The notes below the pieces were generated by a model, which saw nothing but the letters and a program-made list of their open reading frames with translations, was not told where the DNA came from and searched no databases. Shown here one piece after another: positions 22,393 to 34,129 of a stretch of DNA of 64,000 nt. The stretch comes from Blasia pusilla. Lineage: Eukaryota; Marchantiophyta; Marchantiopsida; Blasiales. The position numbers and the translations under genes were made by a program. Position 1 is the stretch's first letter; the number at the start of each line of letters is the position of its first letter. The stretch spans positions 32,178,001-32,242,000 of the forward strand of contig CM114274.1 of the NCBI GenBank assembly GCA_050084515.1, read 5' to 3'.

Positions 22393-25150
22393 ATGGATAA
22401 TTATATGAAGCTCACTTATGGCAGTCATCTAGCGGCCCTTCCTCAATTAGAAATCGTTCGACCGCAAGCTCTTGAGTCTTTCATACTAGTGGATGAAAAT
22501 TTCTCTCAGTTTGATTTCTTCTCCAAATTGGAACCATCTTTGTGTCCAAGGATGCTAGGGTGGACGGTACGGGGGACATAATAGGTGAGACAATCCAACC
22601 AGTGGTTGCAGATCATAAAGTATGGAATCTCCTACCTCTAGCAAATGGTCAATACAGAGTTTACGGCTTGCCTCTGAATTCCTCAGTTTCCCAAGTAGAC
22701 GGTCGAGAATTTCCTAGTGCACCGAGCTCTACGTTTGAAACTCCTAGCTCAATAGATCCGGCATCGACTCCAACTTCACAAGTTCGTAACAATTTTGTAC
22801 TTCCCGAAGACATTATGGATGTTGTCAACCTCAATGGATCTGTCGGACACCAACCAGGCCCTCTTTCCGCCTACTTGTTCCTCTTCCGAGTATCAGGAAA
22901 TAGTTTGCTATCGTCTCTAGCCTAGAAAATATTCAAGCACATTCTTGTCGACGAGCTGCCGCCCGCGTACGATGGTAATTGCATTTTTGAGTTGCCTCCA
23001 CTTGCTACTCCTGCTCAAAAGAAAGATGGAGGACGCTTGAAGGGTATGGACAGAAAGTCTGATTGTCATCGATGGTGCAGGCTTCAACAAACTAGTGCTT
23101 CAATTCCAGATGGTCCTTGGATTGTCTCCCGCCGCCAATGCTTGGGAGCCTTGGAGTGTAGAAGTCCTGCATGCCCGTATCTAGAGCACAACGGGCGGGT
23201 CAATACGTCGCAATTCCCCCCCAAGAATGCAGAAACTCCATATGAAGTCGGTGCCACCATACCGTCGGGAGGCCATCGATGTCCTCATTGTCATACATCC
23301 CCTTTCTGCGTTGGAGCGTGTCCTGCATACATATTTTTCATTGCCCACAACTTGGGTTCCACGTCATGGTACACAAGGCTTGCACTTCATGTTGGCTCCC
23401 ATACTTATCCTATGACCGATGTAATTCTGAGACACATCAAGGAGGATGTGACAAAGAAAGTGGCCGAGGTCTACAAAAACTCTCCGGGATCAAAGCCCGA
23501 AGTGATCAAGTTAACAAAAGCATCACAAATTTGTGAACAACTGCTTGGAATCCCTGGACAAGGTGAGATCACGGCTGATGAGGAGAAACAACTATGGGAA
23601 AATCTCGCATTTCTCTCTGGTCCTGAATGCTTCCAGAATTTGCTGCATCAAATACGGGTACTCGATAAAAAGATGGCCAAAATGGATGCCATTTCCAGAA
23701 TCAAGGCCAACTCCACATTTCCACACATTTAGAGATGGCAGTTCATGGGCCAGGGAGGCGAAGGATCAAAGGCCTATGTCTTCGAAATGTCAACGACAGG
23801 TCCGTCGAGTGGCCTCGATCTTACAGATGGAACAAGGGAAGGGGAAGATCTTTACGGCAGTTGGGTAAGCTTTGATATTTGCTATAGAGTTCTGAACGGA
23901 TGGTTTACAATGGGTGCTCACGTTTATGACCATATGGAGAAGGGACTCAAAACTATATTTGTCTGTGAAGTAAAAGCAGAAGACGTTGGCAGTTTGAAGA
24001 TGTGCTGGTTACTCTTATTGGAGGTGGTGAAGGAAAACAAAAGGCCACCTCCGGAAATTTATGGGTTCATGGCGGACAATGCACAACCTGGGTGGATTGC
24101 TATCACGGAAGTGTTCTAGGGTAGAGAGGTTCAATGGGAGAGGGAAAGGTCGGATGCTTTCCATTGGCAACTGTCTGTGACCCGGTTCACCAAATCTTGC
24201 CTTAAGGAGAATAAGAGGACAGAGCATGTCACTCTACTCCAACCTTGCAAGAACAGCAATACCCTAAAATAGGCCAAGGAATGCCAAGAAGAACTTCAAG
24301 GGTGGTGGAGGAAACATGCGATTGAGGGGAAGTACAAAGAGTTATGCTCTTCGCTGAGTTGGTGGACTGTACGAATGAGATAATGGAGAAACTTCATGCG
24401 GGAGGTGAGTTCACTAATTTGTCTCGTCGAGCTCACGCTGAAATTTTTTTGAAGAGTTGTAGCTAAAGTTGAGAAGCGTGGGCACTATAAGGATTTCAAA
24501 CGGAAAAACCAACCAACTTGTCGGATGCGACAAGTTGCCTGAGTGTTCAACCGACGGGTTGCCTGAGTGTGCAACCAGTCAAAAACCGACGAGTTGCAAG
24601 TCGCATAGCCAAATTTACTTGCAACCCATTGGAATTGGATGGGTTGACGGGTTTCCTGAGTGTGCAACCAGTCATAAAAAGACGGGTTGTAAGTCGCATG
24701 GCCAAATTTACTTGCAACCCGTCGGAATCAGACGGGTTGCACTAGGTAGTTCCTGGGTGTTGCAACACGTCAAGAATTGATAGGTTGCAGAGTCGTTCAT
24801 GGGATGCCTCGACCTTGCAATCCGTCTGGTTCCGACACGTAGCTCATTTCTTTGACTTCACAACTATTTTTGTTCCCTTCTCAGATTGGGGTCGTTGCAG
24901 GGATTGAACATTCATGAAAATGCCCTCTGCCTCAACACAAGTGGAGAAGAAAGCATTCATTCCTCCTGGAGGTCGTCACAAGCATGCCAAAGAATTTCAC
25001 TTGTGGAGGCATGCCAGCAAGACCAAGCAAGAGCAATGCTACAGTCCGCAACATCCCATATCTTCCTCACAAAAGGAATAACAAAAGGAAGGGGGCCTTC
25101 AATCTACGAGCTCTATGTCTGGGCGGTTGTGAGATATGGTGATGAAAAAC
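22393..25150 (+). pseudogene. Transposase gene, copy II
   Basis: ATG 22393 opens the conserved N-terminus. A frameshift near 22545 moves into the frame that then runs to 24404 with stops at 22923, 23730 and 24117. Visible parts are a Cys/His region (ECRSPACPYLEHNGR, HRCPHC, then HVGSHTYPM) resembling GCM1/WRKY-type zinc folds of some transposases; a DDE-like core with SFDICYRVLNGW and FMADNAQPGW as likely first and second Asp sites; then FHWQLSV and GWWRKHA. Exon 1 ends at a GGAG|GTGAGT donor (24405). A palindrome intron follows, and the next large exon (from about 24895) has NTSGEESIHSSWRSSQACQ, like the N-x-x-ES-x-H-S segment after the core in MULE-like enzymes. The reading ends at the inverted junction near 25150. 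Confidence 0.65.
24510..24840. repeat. Palindromes in transposase intron, copy II
   Basis: Six or more palindromes between the short exon 2 and the NTSG exon, for example 24513-24537, 24621-24647 and 24714-24740. Confidence 0.7.
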
Positions 25151-26180
25151 TCCAAACTTCCTCCGTCTACGAGTCTGAAACCGACACTTGTAAGATTGTC
25201 CATTTCGTCTTGAGTGCAATTCGTACCTACGGCAATGGGTCAAATCGTGGAGGTATTCCGCGGAGCTCCAATGGCAGCCGGATAAGACTTCCGGAAAGCG
25301 CAAGTTTCATTTGGGTAGAAGAAGTACTTCAATTAATATGCGGTCCTCGTGAAACGATCAAAGGTTTTGAGTCCCCAAAAACCCAAGCAGTGGTCGTCTA
25401 GTCCTTGTACATTTCTTATTTAGGAAAGTGCCGCATGCTCTCCTAATGCCATCCGATACTGCCGTGCAAGTGGGTCGACGTCCAGGGTTGCTCCGAGATA
25501 TATGTCCTAGTTTGAGGTTGCAATCCACCTCCATGACCGGAATCCCATATTGTTGAACCACCCCAGCGATCGGATGTTAAAAACTTCCAGCAACGCAGGG
25601 CTTTTGAAATAAAACATTCACTGATTTTGGAGAAGTTACTCCATCACAGATTTGGGAGCAATCCGGGGTCCCCGAACACCTGGGCAGCGTGATTTCCTCA
25701 TCCAAATCAATCACCGGATTCGTTCCTCGATGCTACCTCTTCACCTACCTGAAGTCAAGATACTTATTTGGTCTCCACGAGTCTCGCTCGGATTGCTCTA
25801 CCACCATCTGTATGGGACATCTTGAAACCTGCCCACGAATATCCCCACCAATGTCTACGTCTTGCTCAAGAGGAGTTCTTGCTACGCACCGGTTGAAGGC
25901 TTCCACATAGAGTTTTTCATCACCAGATCTCACAACCGCCCTGACATAGAGCTGGTAGATTGAAGGCTCCCTTCCATTTGTTATGCCTTTCGTGAGGAAG
26001 ATATGGGATGTTGCAGACTCTAGCATTGCTCTTGCCTGGTCTTGCTGGCATGCCTCTTCAAGTGAAATTCTTTGGCATGCTTGTGACGACCTCCAAGAGG
26101 AATGAACGCTTTCAGCTCCACTTGTGTTGAGGCTGAGGGCATTTTCATAATGTTCAATCCCTGCAACGACCCCAATGTGA
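25151..26180 (-). pseudogene. Transposase C-terminal exon, copy III
   Basis: The minus frame from about 26180 reads NTSGAESVHSSWRSSQACQ, then QDQARAMLESATSHIFLTKG, SGDEKLYVEAFNRCVA, QMVVEQSERDSWRP and KYLDFR. Beyond a stop the homologous sequence of copy IV continues with DLDEEITPPRYSGTPDPSQI. The part to 25400 matches copy IV closely on the nucleotide level, but frames are broken. It would be the tail of the transposase after the catalytic core; the exact role of this tail is unknown. Confidence 0.55.
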
Positions 26181-26229
26181 GAAGGGAACAAAAATAGCTC
26201 ATAAGTCAAAGAAATAAGCTACCTATGGT

Positions 26230-26605
26230 TGCAATGCCGAGGCATTCCATGAATGACTCTGCAACCCGTCAGGTCCCGACGTGTTCAACCCGTCCCGTGT
26301 TAAACGACTACTACAACCCGTCCGATTCTGACCGGTTGCAAGAACCTTTGGCCACTCCGGGCAGGAAGATCCAAGTGGAAGTCATCCGAAACCCATCCTG
26401 GTCGAACTATTTGCAGGCCTTGTATACATGCAACTTGCATACTTGTATACGGGTTGCACCAAAATTCTTGATGCAACCCATCGGTTTCCCATTGGTTGCA
26501 CACTCAGGCAACCTGTCCGTTTCCGACGGGTTGCACACTCGGGCAACCCGTCTGTTTTCGACGGGTTGCACACTCGGGAAACCTATCGCGTCCGACAAGT
26601 TGCTT
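26230..26605. repeat. Palindromes in transposase intron, copy III
   Basis: Palindromes at about 26261-26287, 26313-26340, 26472-26497, 26509-26535 and 26541-26570, with a second block toward 26605 next to the short exon 2. Confidence 0.65.
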
Positions 26606-26699
26606 GGTTTCTTCAGTTTGAAATCCCTTTAGTTCCCATGCTTCTCAACTTGAGCTGCAACTTTTCAAACAATTCTCAACGTGAGCGTGACAAGACGAA

Positions 26700-26850
26700 A
26701 CAGTGAACTCACTTGCCGCATGAAGTTTCCACATGAGAGAAAATTTTCATCCACTGGTACGAAGGAATCACGAGCTTGCGGTCGAACGATTTCTGATTGA
26801 GGAAGGGCCGCTAGATGACTGCCACAAGTGAGCTTCACATAATTATCCAT
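26700..26850 (-). pseudogene. Transposase exon 1 remnant, copy III
   Basis: From ATG 26850 about 40 conserved residues (MDNYVKLTCGSHLAALPQ) are fused directly to the last codons of exon 1 (GNFMRQ) and the GTGAGT donor. Roughly 1.85 kb, including the zinc region and the core, is deleted cleanly. The TATA box is at 26901-26908. Confidence 0.65.
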
Positions 26851-26999
26851 TCCTAGAAGATTCTACTAGGAGGAGACTGAGAATAAGAATGAGAATGTTT
26901 AATTTATAGTGTATCGCGACTCAGATTCTCCTGAAAAAATTTGACTGACAAGATGAAGTTTGGTAGATGAGAATGTCTGACACAATGGATTCAATTCTG

Positions 27000-27930
27000 T
27001 TGCAACTTGTCGGAGTCAGGTGGATTGCAGAATTTGGGAATCAGAGACGTTGATTGCGAAGCACACACTTCTTTTTGTTGGAACCCGTCGGAGTCCGTTG
27101 GGTTGGTACCCCCTTCTTGCCGACCAAAGGTCTTTTGAGTCAATTTTGCTAGCATCAAACACGAGATATCGCTTGCAGATGCTAAGGCAACCAATCGTTG
27201 GGGACTTTTGCGGGATTTTCCAACTCAGGGTAGATCTTGTGACCTGTCGGATTGCAATGGGTTGCCTCAGAACTATGCGTTGTTGCATTGTTACCCGAGG
27301 GATAGAAAAGGGTGCAACATGTCGCTAACCAATGGGTTGCCCTGGTACCTCGCCTATTACCCCAAGATAAGCGAAGCGTGCAACCCGTCGGCTTTAGACG
27401 GGTTACGCAAGTGCCTCACCTTGTAACGCTAACATGAAGGAAGCTTGCAACTCGTCAATCTCCGACGAGTTTCGCGGGTGCCGCGCCTTCTTGCCCAAAG
27501 ACGGCGGAGGAGTGCAACCCTTCGGCCTAAGACGGGTTGCGCAAGTGCCTCAACTTGTAACGCTTACATGAAGGAAGCGTGCAACCCGTCTGTTTCTGAC
27601 GAGTTGCGCGGGTGCCGCACCTTCTTGCCCGAAGGCAGTGGAGGTGCCCAACCTGTCGACTTCAGACAGGTTGCACAAGTGCCTCGCCTTGTAACGCTTA
27701 CATGAAGGAAGCGTGCAACCTGTCGGCCTCTGACGAGTTGCAAGGGAAGCCCGCCTTGTTATCCCAAGACAAGGGAAGCGTGCAACCCACCGGTCTCTGA
27801 CCGGTTGCGCGGGTACCTTGCATTCTTGTTCGAAGACGGCGGAGGCGCGCAACCTCTCGCTCTCACACGGGTTGCCAAGAGGACGGATGCCTGGAACCCG
27901 TGGGAAGCGTGCAACCCGTCGAAGCCGTCC
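27000..27930. repeat. 67-bp-period palindrome array, copy III
   Basis: Units start at about 27313, 27380, 27447 and onward at 67-70 bp steps to about 27850, with looser palindromes from 27000. Placement is between the TATA boxes at 26901-26908 (minus) and 28026-28033 (plus). Confidence 0.8.
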
Positions 27931-28025
27931 GATTGGTGTTTTTCACGTCCAGACTTCCATAACGGCCGACACGTCGCCGTCGGAAGGACGATGCGATCCA
28001 ACGATTAGCCCAACCGCTCAAAAAG

Positions 28026-28033
28026 TATAAATA
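28026..28033 (+). promoter_or_regulatory. TATA box of copy III gene B
   Basis: TATAAATA 226 bp before the gene B ATG at 28259, followed by GGCGAGG as in the other copies. Confidence 0.6.
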
Positions 28034-28258
28034 GGCGAGGATTCGCTCATTTTCGGTTTTTTGTTTCGCGATCTCAAGTGCTCTTCCGCGGAGCAGGTGA
28101 CCAAATACCAAGGGGCGCTTTACAAGGCGACTCATCGCGAGACGATTTGAGCGAACGATTGCGAGACAATTCGAGCTACTCATCAAGGCGACTTCTCGAG
28201 GCGATTCATCGTGCACAGAGAGAAATTTCCTTGTCCATAGGAGGCATTTTCGGGAACA

Positions 28259-28888
28259 ATGACAAGGAAAAAATCTCAAGCAAACAAGGCTGGGAGCTTC
28301 ACTTCCAAGTCTATGAGGACTCCTGCGACACCATCTCCAGGGCCTCGTTTGGCCAATAAGATAAGGCAGCAAGAAATCGAGGAGCGGGAAAGGGAAGCAT
28401 AGATGCATAAGCAGGAGCTTCTTGCAAAACGTGTAAAGGAGGCATTCGAAAAATAGGAAGCAGATGCTGAGGCGTCGTAGGCCTTGAAGAAAAGGATCGC
28501 CGACGAAAAGTGTGAAAAGAAGCGTCTGGCCTCGTCGACGAGGAGAGCAGAATTGGAAAAATCTCGGAGGGAAAAAGCGATTGCCATTGAAGAAAGCCCT
28601 TCCCGTCCAACCGGAAGTGTTGAGATGCAGGAAATGTCCCCGATGAAGTCTCCGGACACAATCAATATAGCGAAAATGGCGGAAGTTCAAGTGACGGACG
28701 ATGAGATCATGAGGACCCCCACCGTGGAGATGGTGGACATCGCTGAAGAAGCATGAGAGTGTTCATCCTCGTCTCTAAGCCCGGCGGAAGAAATCGACCT
28801 CTATCGGATCAACGAGTTTCCAGTGGACTTGCCTGCTGCTGTCCCAGAGCAATTGGTTGGCCAAGACACCGACCCAATCTTCAAGCGG
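28259..28888 (+). pseudogene. Gene B exon 1, copy III
   Basis: ATG 28259 gives MTRKKSQANKAG. A Glu/Arg/Lys coiled coil follows (KRIADEKCEKKRL, RRAELEKSRREKAI), then a conserved acidic stretch (EVQVTDDEIMRT, EIDLYRINEFPVDLPA). In-frame stops occur near 28402, 28456, 28478 and 28754. The CGG|GTAAGA donor at 28889 is intact, but the rest of the gene is replaced by 3' region sequence. Basic N-terminus plus coiled coil suggests nuclear location and self-association; this is inference. Confidence 0.6.
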
Positions 28889-28899
28889 GTAAGAGACGA

Positions 28900-29472
28900 T
28901 CTGTGTTCAATTTTTGACCACTGCAACTTTTCAACCATTTCCACGCAAGTTGTCGGATTCCGACAGGTTGGCTGCTTGAGTGATCGGACTCTTTCCCTGG
29001 GAGACCAAATTCTAAGGCATTGTGGCGGGCTTCTTCACTTTTGGCTCGTTCCCCTAGTATCGTCAAACCAGTCTTCTGCTTCTTTTTTTCTCTAAGGCGT
29101 GTTGGATTCCTTAAGAATCATTGAGATGAGATTGCTAGTTTTTGTTAAATTATTTGGCAATGGTCCTCCAACAAAAATACCCCGGGGCACAGCTTACTCT
29201 AGACTGAGACACGAAATGTGAAGAAACGTAGGCTCATATGGAGAGTGAAGGAAAAATGTTTGTAGTGGTCTTATGATGTCTACTTGTTTTTCGCCCCTTG
29301 AAAAAAGGAGGTTTCTTAAGGCCCAAATGTGGACCACTACCTACTCTCTTCTAAAGATTTCATGAATTTGAAAGCAAACAAAAATTTCAAATTTGTCAAA
29401 AAATTTTGAAGAGAGGAGGCGGATTTGGCCCATTTTTTTGAAGAGAGACTCTCCTCTCTTCCTCTCTTGAGG
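28900..29472 (+). repeat. 3' region and truncated terminal repeat, copy III
   Basis: Contains the subterminal palindrome (about 28943-28970), then terminal repeat sequence matching 37560-37914. The tip is lost after CTCTCTTCCTCTCTT, where an inverted purine tract begins. Confidence 0.6.
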
Positions 29473-30000
29473 TGCGGTAAGAGGAGAGGAAGAGAGGAAG
29501 AGAGGAGAGAGGAGAGAGGAAACTACCTTCAACCGAAATAGATACTTTTTTTTGAAGAGAGTTTCCGTTGGGTTGAAGATAGGAAACTTTTTGTGTGAAT
29601 TTTTTTGCACTTTTTTGTTCATTTATTAAACAATCCCACAGTTTCCTCTTCCATATTTTGGCAACCCCTATGAGTCCGACGAGTTGCAAATTGCAAAAAA
29701 TTTAGAAAACTGAAAAATCAGTGGAATCATAAGTGTGGAACCAATCACTTTTTCCATCCAAGGTCTGGAAAAAATCTATCATTTGCCCCGAGCTGAATAG
29801 AGTTCAAGCTCAAAGTGAAGGTTGAGGAAAAATAAAAGTACAATCTAAAACCTCATTTTGCATCCTCAAAGTGGTTTGTTTAAAATACTTCGCACTTTTT
29901 TGAGGGACATAATTGGTTGGTGGATTCCTACTCCTACCTCCGACTCTCTTAAAACTACCAGCAACACATAGTACATGTGCTTACAAGGGAAATACCTTTT
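29473..30000. other. Left end of copy IV
   Basis: An AAGAGGAGAGGAAGAGAGG tract at 29480-29520 mirrors the terminal tract of copy III, and a partial palindrome sits at 29660-29690. The rest is AT-rich and probably non-coding 3' sequence of the transposase gene. No conserved frame is visible. Confidence 0.35.
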
Positions 30001-30009
30001 GCCACTTGT

Positions 30010-33000
30010 CTCTCTTTAGACAAAGTCATCACATGAACATGTGGGAAAGCAACAGATGTGCACCACATACACCCTGTGACACTTGAATTTCAAAGTGTTG
30101 TTCTGACCCAATACATCCTTCCTATTCCATTGCCACTCAAGACATCTTTCGTGGCGATGATCTCCATTTTTGCCTCGAACTCGCAAAGCAATTTGCTTTG
30201 CTCTCTCCGTTGGCTGCACATTCTATTTCTCTTCACCCCATTTCTAGACTCAAACAGAAATAATGGATTGAGATCATCCACCTTCTCCGGGTACGTGTTG
30301 ACATCAATCTTGGGTTGAATACGAAATGCGAAGGTCTCTGTAATGTGAACATGCTCTGAACTTCCCCCGTCTACAAGTCTGAAACCGGCACTTGTCAGAT
30401 TGTCCACTTCGTCTTGAGTGCAGTTCGTGCTTGCGGCGATGGGCCAAATCGTGGGGGTATTCCCGGGAGCTCCAATGGCAGCCGGATAAGAATTCCGGAA
30501 AGCAAAGATTCATTTGGGCAGAAGAAGTACTTCAATTGATCCCCGGTCCTCATGAATCGATCAAAGGTTTTGAGTCCCCAAAACCCAGGCAGAGGTCGTC
30601 CAGTCCTTGTACAGTTCTTATTTAGGAAAGTGCCGCATGCTCTCCTAATGCCATTAGATCCTGCCCTGCAAGTGGGTCCACGTCCTGGGTTGCTCTGAGA
30701 TATATGCCACCGTTTTAGGTTGCAATCCACCTCCATTACTGGAATCCCATATTGTTGAACACCCGAGTGACAGGATGTTGCGAACTTCCAGCAACGGAGG
30801 GCTTTTGAAATAAAACATTCACTGATTTTGGAGAAGTAACTCCATCACGGATTTGGGACGGGTCCGGGGTCCCCGAATACCTGGGCGGAGTAATTTCCTC
30901 ATCCAAATCAATCACCGGATTCGTTCCTCGATGCTGCCTTATCACGTGCCTGAAGTCAAGATACTTATCTGGTCTCCATGAGTCTTGTTCGGACTGCTCT
31001 ACCACCATCTGTATGGGACGTCTTGAAACCCACTCACGAATATCCCCACCTATGTGTACGTCTTGCTCGAGTGGAGTTACAGCTACGCACCAGTTGAAGG
31101 CTTCCACATACATTTTTTCATCACCAGATCTCACGGCCCGACGACATAGAGCTCGAGATCGCGGCCCTTTTCCTTTTGTTATGCCTTTTGTGAGAAAGAT
31201 ATGGGATGCTGTAGACTGTAGCATTGCTCTTGCCTGGTCTTGTTGGCATGCCTCCACAAGTGAAATTCGTTGGCATGCTTGTGACGACCTCCAAGAGGAA
31301 TGAACACTTTCTGCTCCACTTGTATTGGGGCAGAGGGCATTTTCATGAACGTTCAATCCCTGCAACGACGGCAATGTTAGAAGGGAACGAAAATAACTCA
31401 GGAGTCAAAGAAATAAGCGACCTGTCGGAACCAGCCGGGTTGCAGGCCCAAAGCATCCCATGAACGACTCTGCGACCCGTCGGGTCCCGACGTGTTGCAA
31501 CCTTAAACCCGTCGGAACCTGACGGGTTGCAAGGCCGAGGCATCCCATGAACGACACTGTGACTCGTCGGGTCCCGACGGGTTGCACACTCAGATTGCAC
31601 CAAACATCTGGATGCAACCCGTCGGTTTCCGTCGGGTTGCACCCTTAGGCAACCCGTCGGTTTCCGTCGGGTTGCACACTCGGGAAACCCGTCGCATCCG
31701 AGAGCTTGCTTGGTTTCTTGGGTTTGAAATCCATATAATTCCCACGCTTCTCATCCTGAGCTATAACTTTACAAACAATTCTCAGCGTGAGCTTGACAAG
31801 ACAAAATAGTGAACTCACCTGCCGCATGAAGTTTCCCCATTGTCTCATACGTCATGATCCACCAACTCAACCAAGAGCACAACTCTTTGTACTTCCCTCA
31901 ATCGCATGCTTCCTCCACCACCCATGAAGTTCTTCCTGGCATTCCATGGCTTGCTTCAAGGTTTTGCTGTCCTTGCAACGTTGGAGTAGAGTGACATGCT
32001 CTGTCCTCCTATTCTCCTTGATGCAAGATTTGGTGTACCGGGTCACAGACTGTTGCCAATGGAAAGCATCCAACCTTTCCCTCTCCGGTTGAACCTCTCC
32101 ACCCGAGAACACTTCCGGATAGCAATCCACCCAGGTTGTGCATTGTCCGCCATTTCGGAGGTGGCCTTTTGTTTTCCTTCACCACTTCGAAGAGTAACCA
32201 AAGACATCTTCAAGCGCCAACGTCTTCGCGCTTTACTTCACGAGAAAAATATAGTTTTGAGTCCCTTCTCCACATGGTCATAAACGTGAGCACCCATCGT
32301 CAACCATCCGTTCAGCACTCTGTAGCAAATATCAAAGCTTACCCAGCTCCCGTAAAGATCTTCCCCTTCCCTCATTCGATCTATACGATTGAGGCCACTC
32401 GACGGACCTGTGGTTGACATTTTGAAGACATAGGCCCTGGATCCCTCGCCTCCTTGGCCCATGAACTGCCATCTCTGAATGAATGGAAATCTGGAGTTGG
32501 CCTTGATTCTGGCGATGGCATCCATTTTGGCCGTCTTTCCATCCTGAACTCGTATCTGACGCAACAAATTCCGGAAGCATTCAGGATCAGCGAGAAATGC
32601 GAGATTTTCCCAGATTTGTTTCTCCTCAACCGCCGTGATCTCGCCCTGTCCAGGGATTCCAAGCAATTTTTCACAAATTTGTGATGTCGTTGTGAGCTTG
32701 ATCACTCCGGGCTTTGAACCCGGAGAGTTTATGTAGACCTCGGCTACTTTCTTCGCCACATCCTCCTTGATGTGTCTTTGAATTGCATCGGTCACAGGAT
32801 GAGTGTGGGAGCCAACATGAACTGCCAGCCTTGTGTACTTTGGCGTGGAGCCCAAGTCGTGGACAATGAAAAATATGTATGCAGGACACGCTCCAACGCG
32901 AAGGCGATCACGACAATGAGGACATCGATGGCCTCCCGGCGGTATGGTGGCACCGACCTCGTATGGAGTTTCTGCATTCTTGGGAGGGAATTGCGACGTA

Positions 33001-33805
33001 TTGACTCGCCCGTTGCGCTCTAGATACGGGCATGCTGGACTTCTACACTTCAAGGCTCACGCGCATTGGCGGCGGGGAGACAATCCAGGACCATCTGGAA
33101 TTGAAGCACTTTGGTCCGTTGAAGCTCGCACCATCGATGACAATCATACTTTCGCCCATACCCTTCAGCGCCCTCCATCCTTCTTTTGAGGGAGCAGCAA
33201 GTGGAGGCAACTCAAAAATGCAATTACCATCGATGCGTGGCGGTAGCTCGTCGACAAGAATGTGCTTGAACATTTTCAGGGCGAGACGAAAGCAAACTAT
33301 TGCCCGATACTCGCAAGAGGAACGAGTAGGCGGGAGGGCCCGATTGGTTCGGCAGATCCACCGAGGTTGATAACATCCGGAATCTCTTTCGGAAAAACAA
33401 CATTGTTCTGAGCGTGCAGCGGTTGGAGTCGGCCGGATCTGCAGAGCTTGGAGTTGCAAACGTAGAGCTCGGAGCACTAGGAAATTCTAGACCGTCTACT
33501 TGGGAAACAGACGAATTCAGGGGCAGGCCATAAACTCTGTATTGACCATTTGGTAGAGGTAGGAGATTCCATACTTTACGGTGCCTGAGGTCACCGGGCT
33601 GGACCGTCTCACCTATTATGTCTTCCGTATCGTCCACCCTAACATCTTTGGATACAAAGATGGTTCCAATTTGGAGAAGAAATCGAACAAACAGAAAATT
33701 TTCATCCACTGCTATGAAAGACTCACGAGCTTGGGGTCGAATGATTTCTGATTGAGGAAGGGCAGCCAGATGACTGCCACAAGTGAGCTTAACATAATTA
33801 TCCAT
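30010..33805 (-). pseudogene. Transposase gene, copy IV (longest)
   Basis: ATG 33805 opens exon 1, with a frameshift near 33400. The Cys/His region follows at 33053-32790 (ACPYLERNGR, HRCPHC, HVGSHTHPV), then a helical linker and SFDICYRVLNGW. Part of the core near 32240-32170 is damaged, then come FHWQQSV, GWWRKHA and the MRQ|GTGAGT donor near 31820. After the palindrome intron (31460-31700) the exon 31374-30736 encodes NTSGAESVHSSWRSSQACQ and a C-terminal tail with DLDEEITPPRYSG. Frames down to about 30010 are less certain. Family inference: a MULE-like cut-and-paste enzyme acting in the nucleus. The GCM1/WRKY-type assignment rests on residue spacing only. Confidence 0.6.
31420..31700. repeat. 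Palindromes in transposase intron, copy IV
   Basis: Palindromes lie at 31471-31500, 31505-31531, 31560-31587, 31613-31641 and 31650-31676. They are tightly spaced, with little sequence between the last two. Confidence 0.7.
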
Positions 33806-33985
33806 TCCCAGAAATTTCGTACGGGAGGAGGGTGAGAATGAGAAAGAGAATGAGAATGAGAATGAGAATTTTTAATTTATAGTGAATAGGACTGCCACAA
33901 GTGAGCTTAACATAATTATCCATTCCAAGAAGATTCCAACGGGAGGAGAATGAGAATGAGAATATTTAATTTATAGTGAATAGGA
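33774..33985 (-). repeat. Tandem duplication of transposase start and promoter
   Basis: The block containing the first codons, ATG, purine tract and TATA box (33774-33890) is repeated at 33891-33985. The proximal TATA is 33874-33881. The second copy supplies an extra TATA and ATG without a downstream frame. Confidence 0.65.
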
Positions 33986-34129
33986 AACATATACTCTTGA
34001 CAGATTTTTACTGACAAGATGAATTCGGTGGGTGACATTGTCTGACACAATGGATCCAATTCTGTAACACATTCAATTCTGTTGCAATATGTTACCGGAT
34101 TTGGGAAGCACAAGGTTGCGCATCACACT

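Larger units (their letters stand above)
17426..25150 (-). mobile_element. Palindrome-rich DNA transposon, copy II
   Basis: Left terminal repeat at 17426-17943, then minus-strand gene B pieces (18767-21159), a divergent control region (21397-22313) and a plus-strand transposase (22393-25150). The N-terminal two thirds of gene B are deleted. The copy has no own right end: near 25150 it passes into an inverted homologous sequence belonging to copy III, so II and III form one inverted composite. Confidence 0.7.
25151..29472 (+). mobile_element. Palindrome-rich DNA transposon, copy III
   Basis: Orientation is as in copy I. Contents are the transposase 3' exons (26180 leftward, minus), a deleted transposase 5' exon (26850 leftward), a palindrome array, and a gene B exon 1 (28259-28888) joined by deletion to the 3' region and a right terminal repeat that stops short near 29472. 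It is a deletion derivative. Confidence 0.65.

Noticed and set aside
24886-25401. A single 171-codon transposase exon
   Set aside because: Only the first ~90 codons are sense; beyond about 25150 the frame crosses the inverted junction into antisense sequence of copy III.
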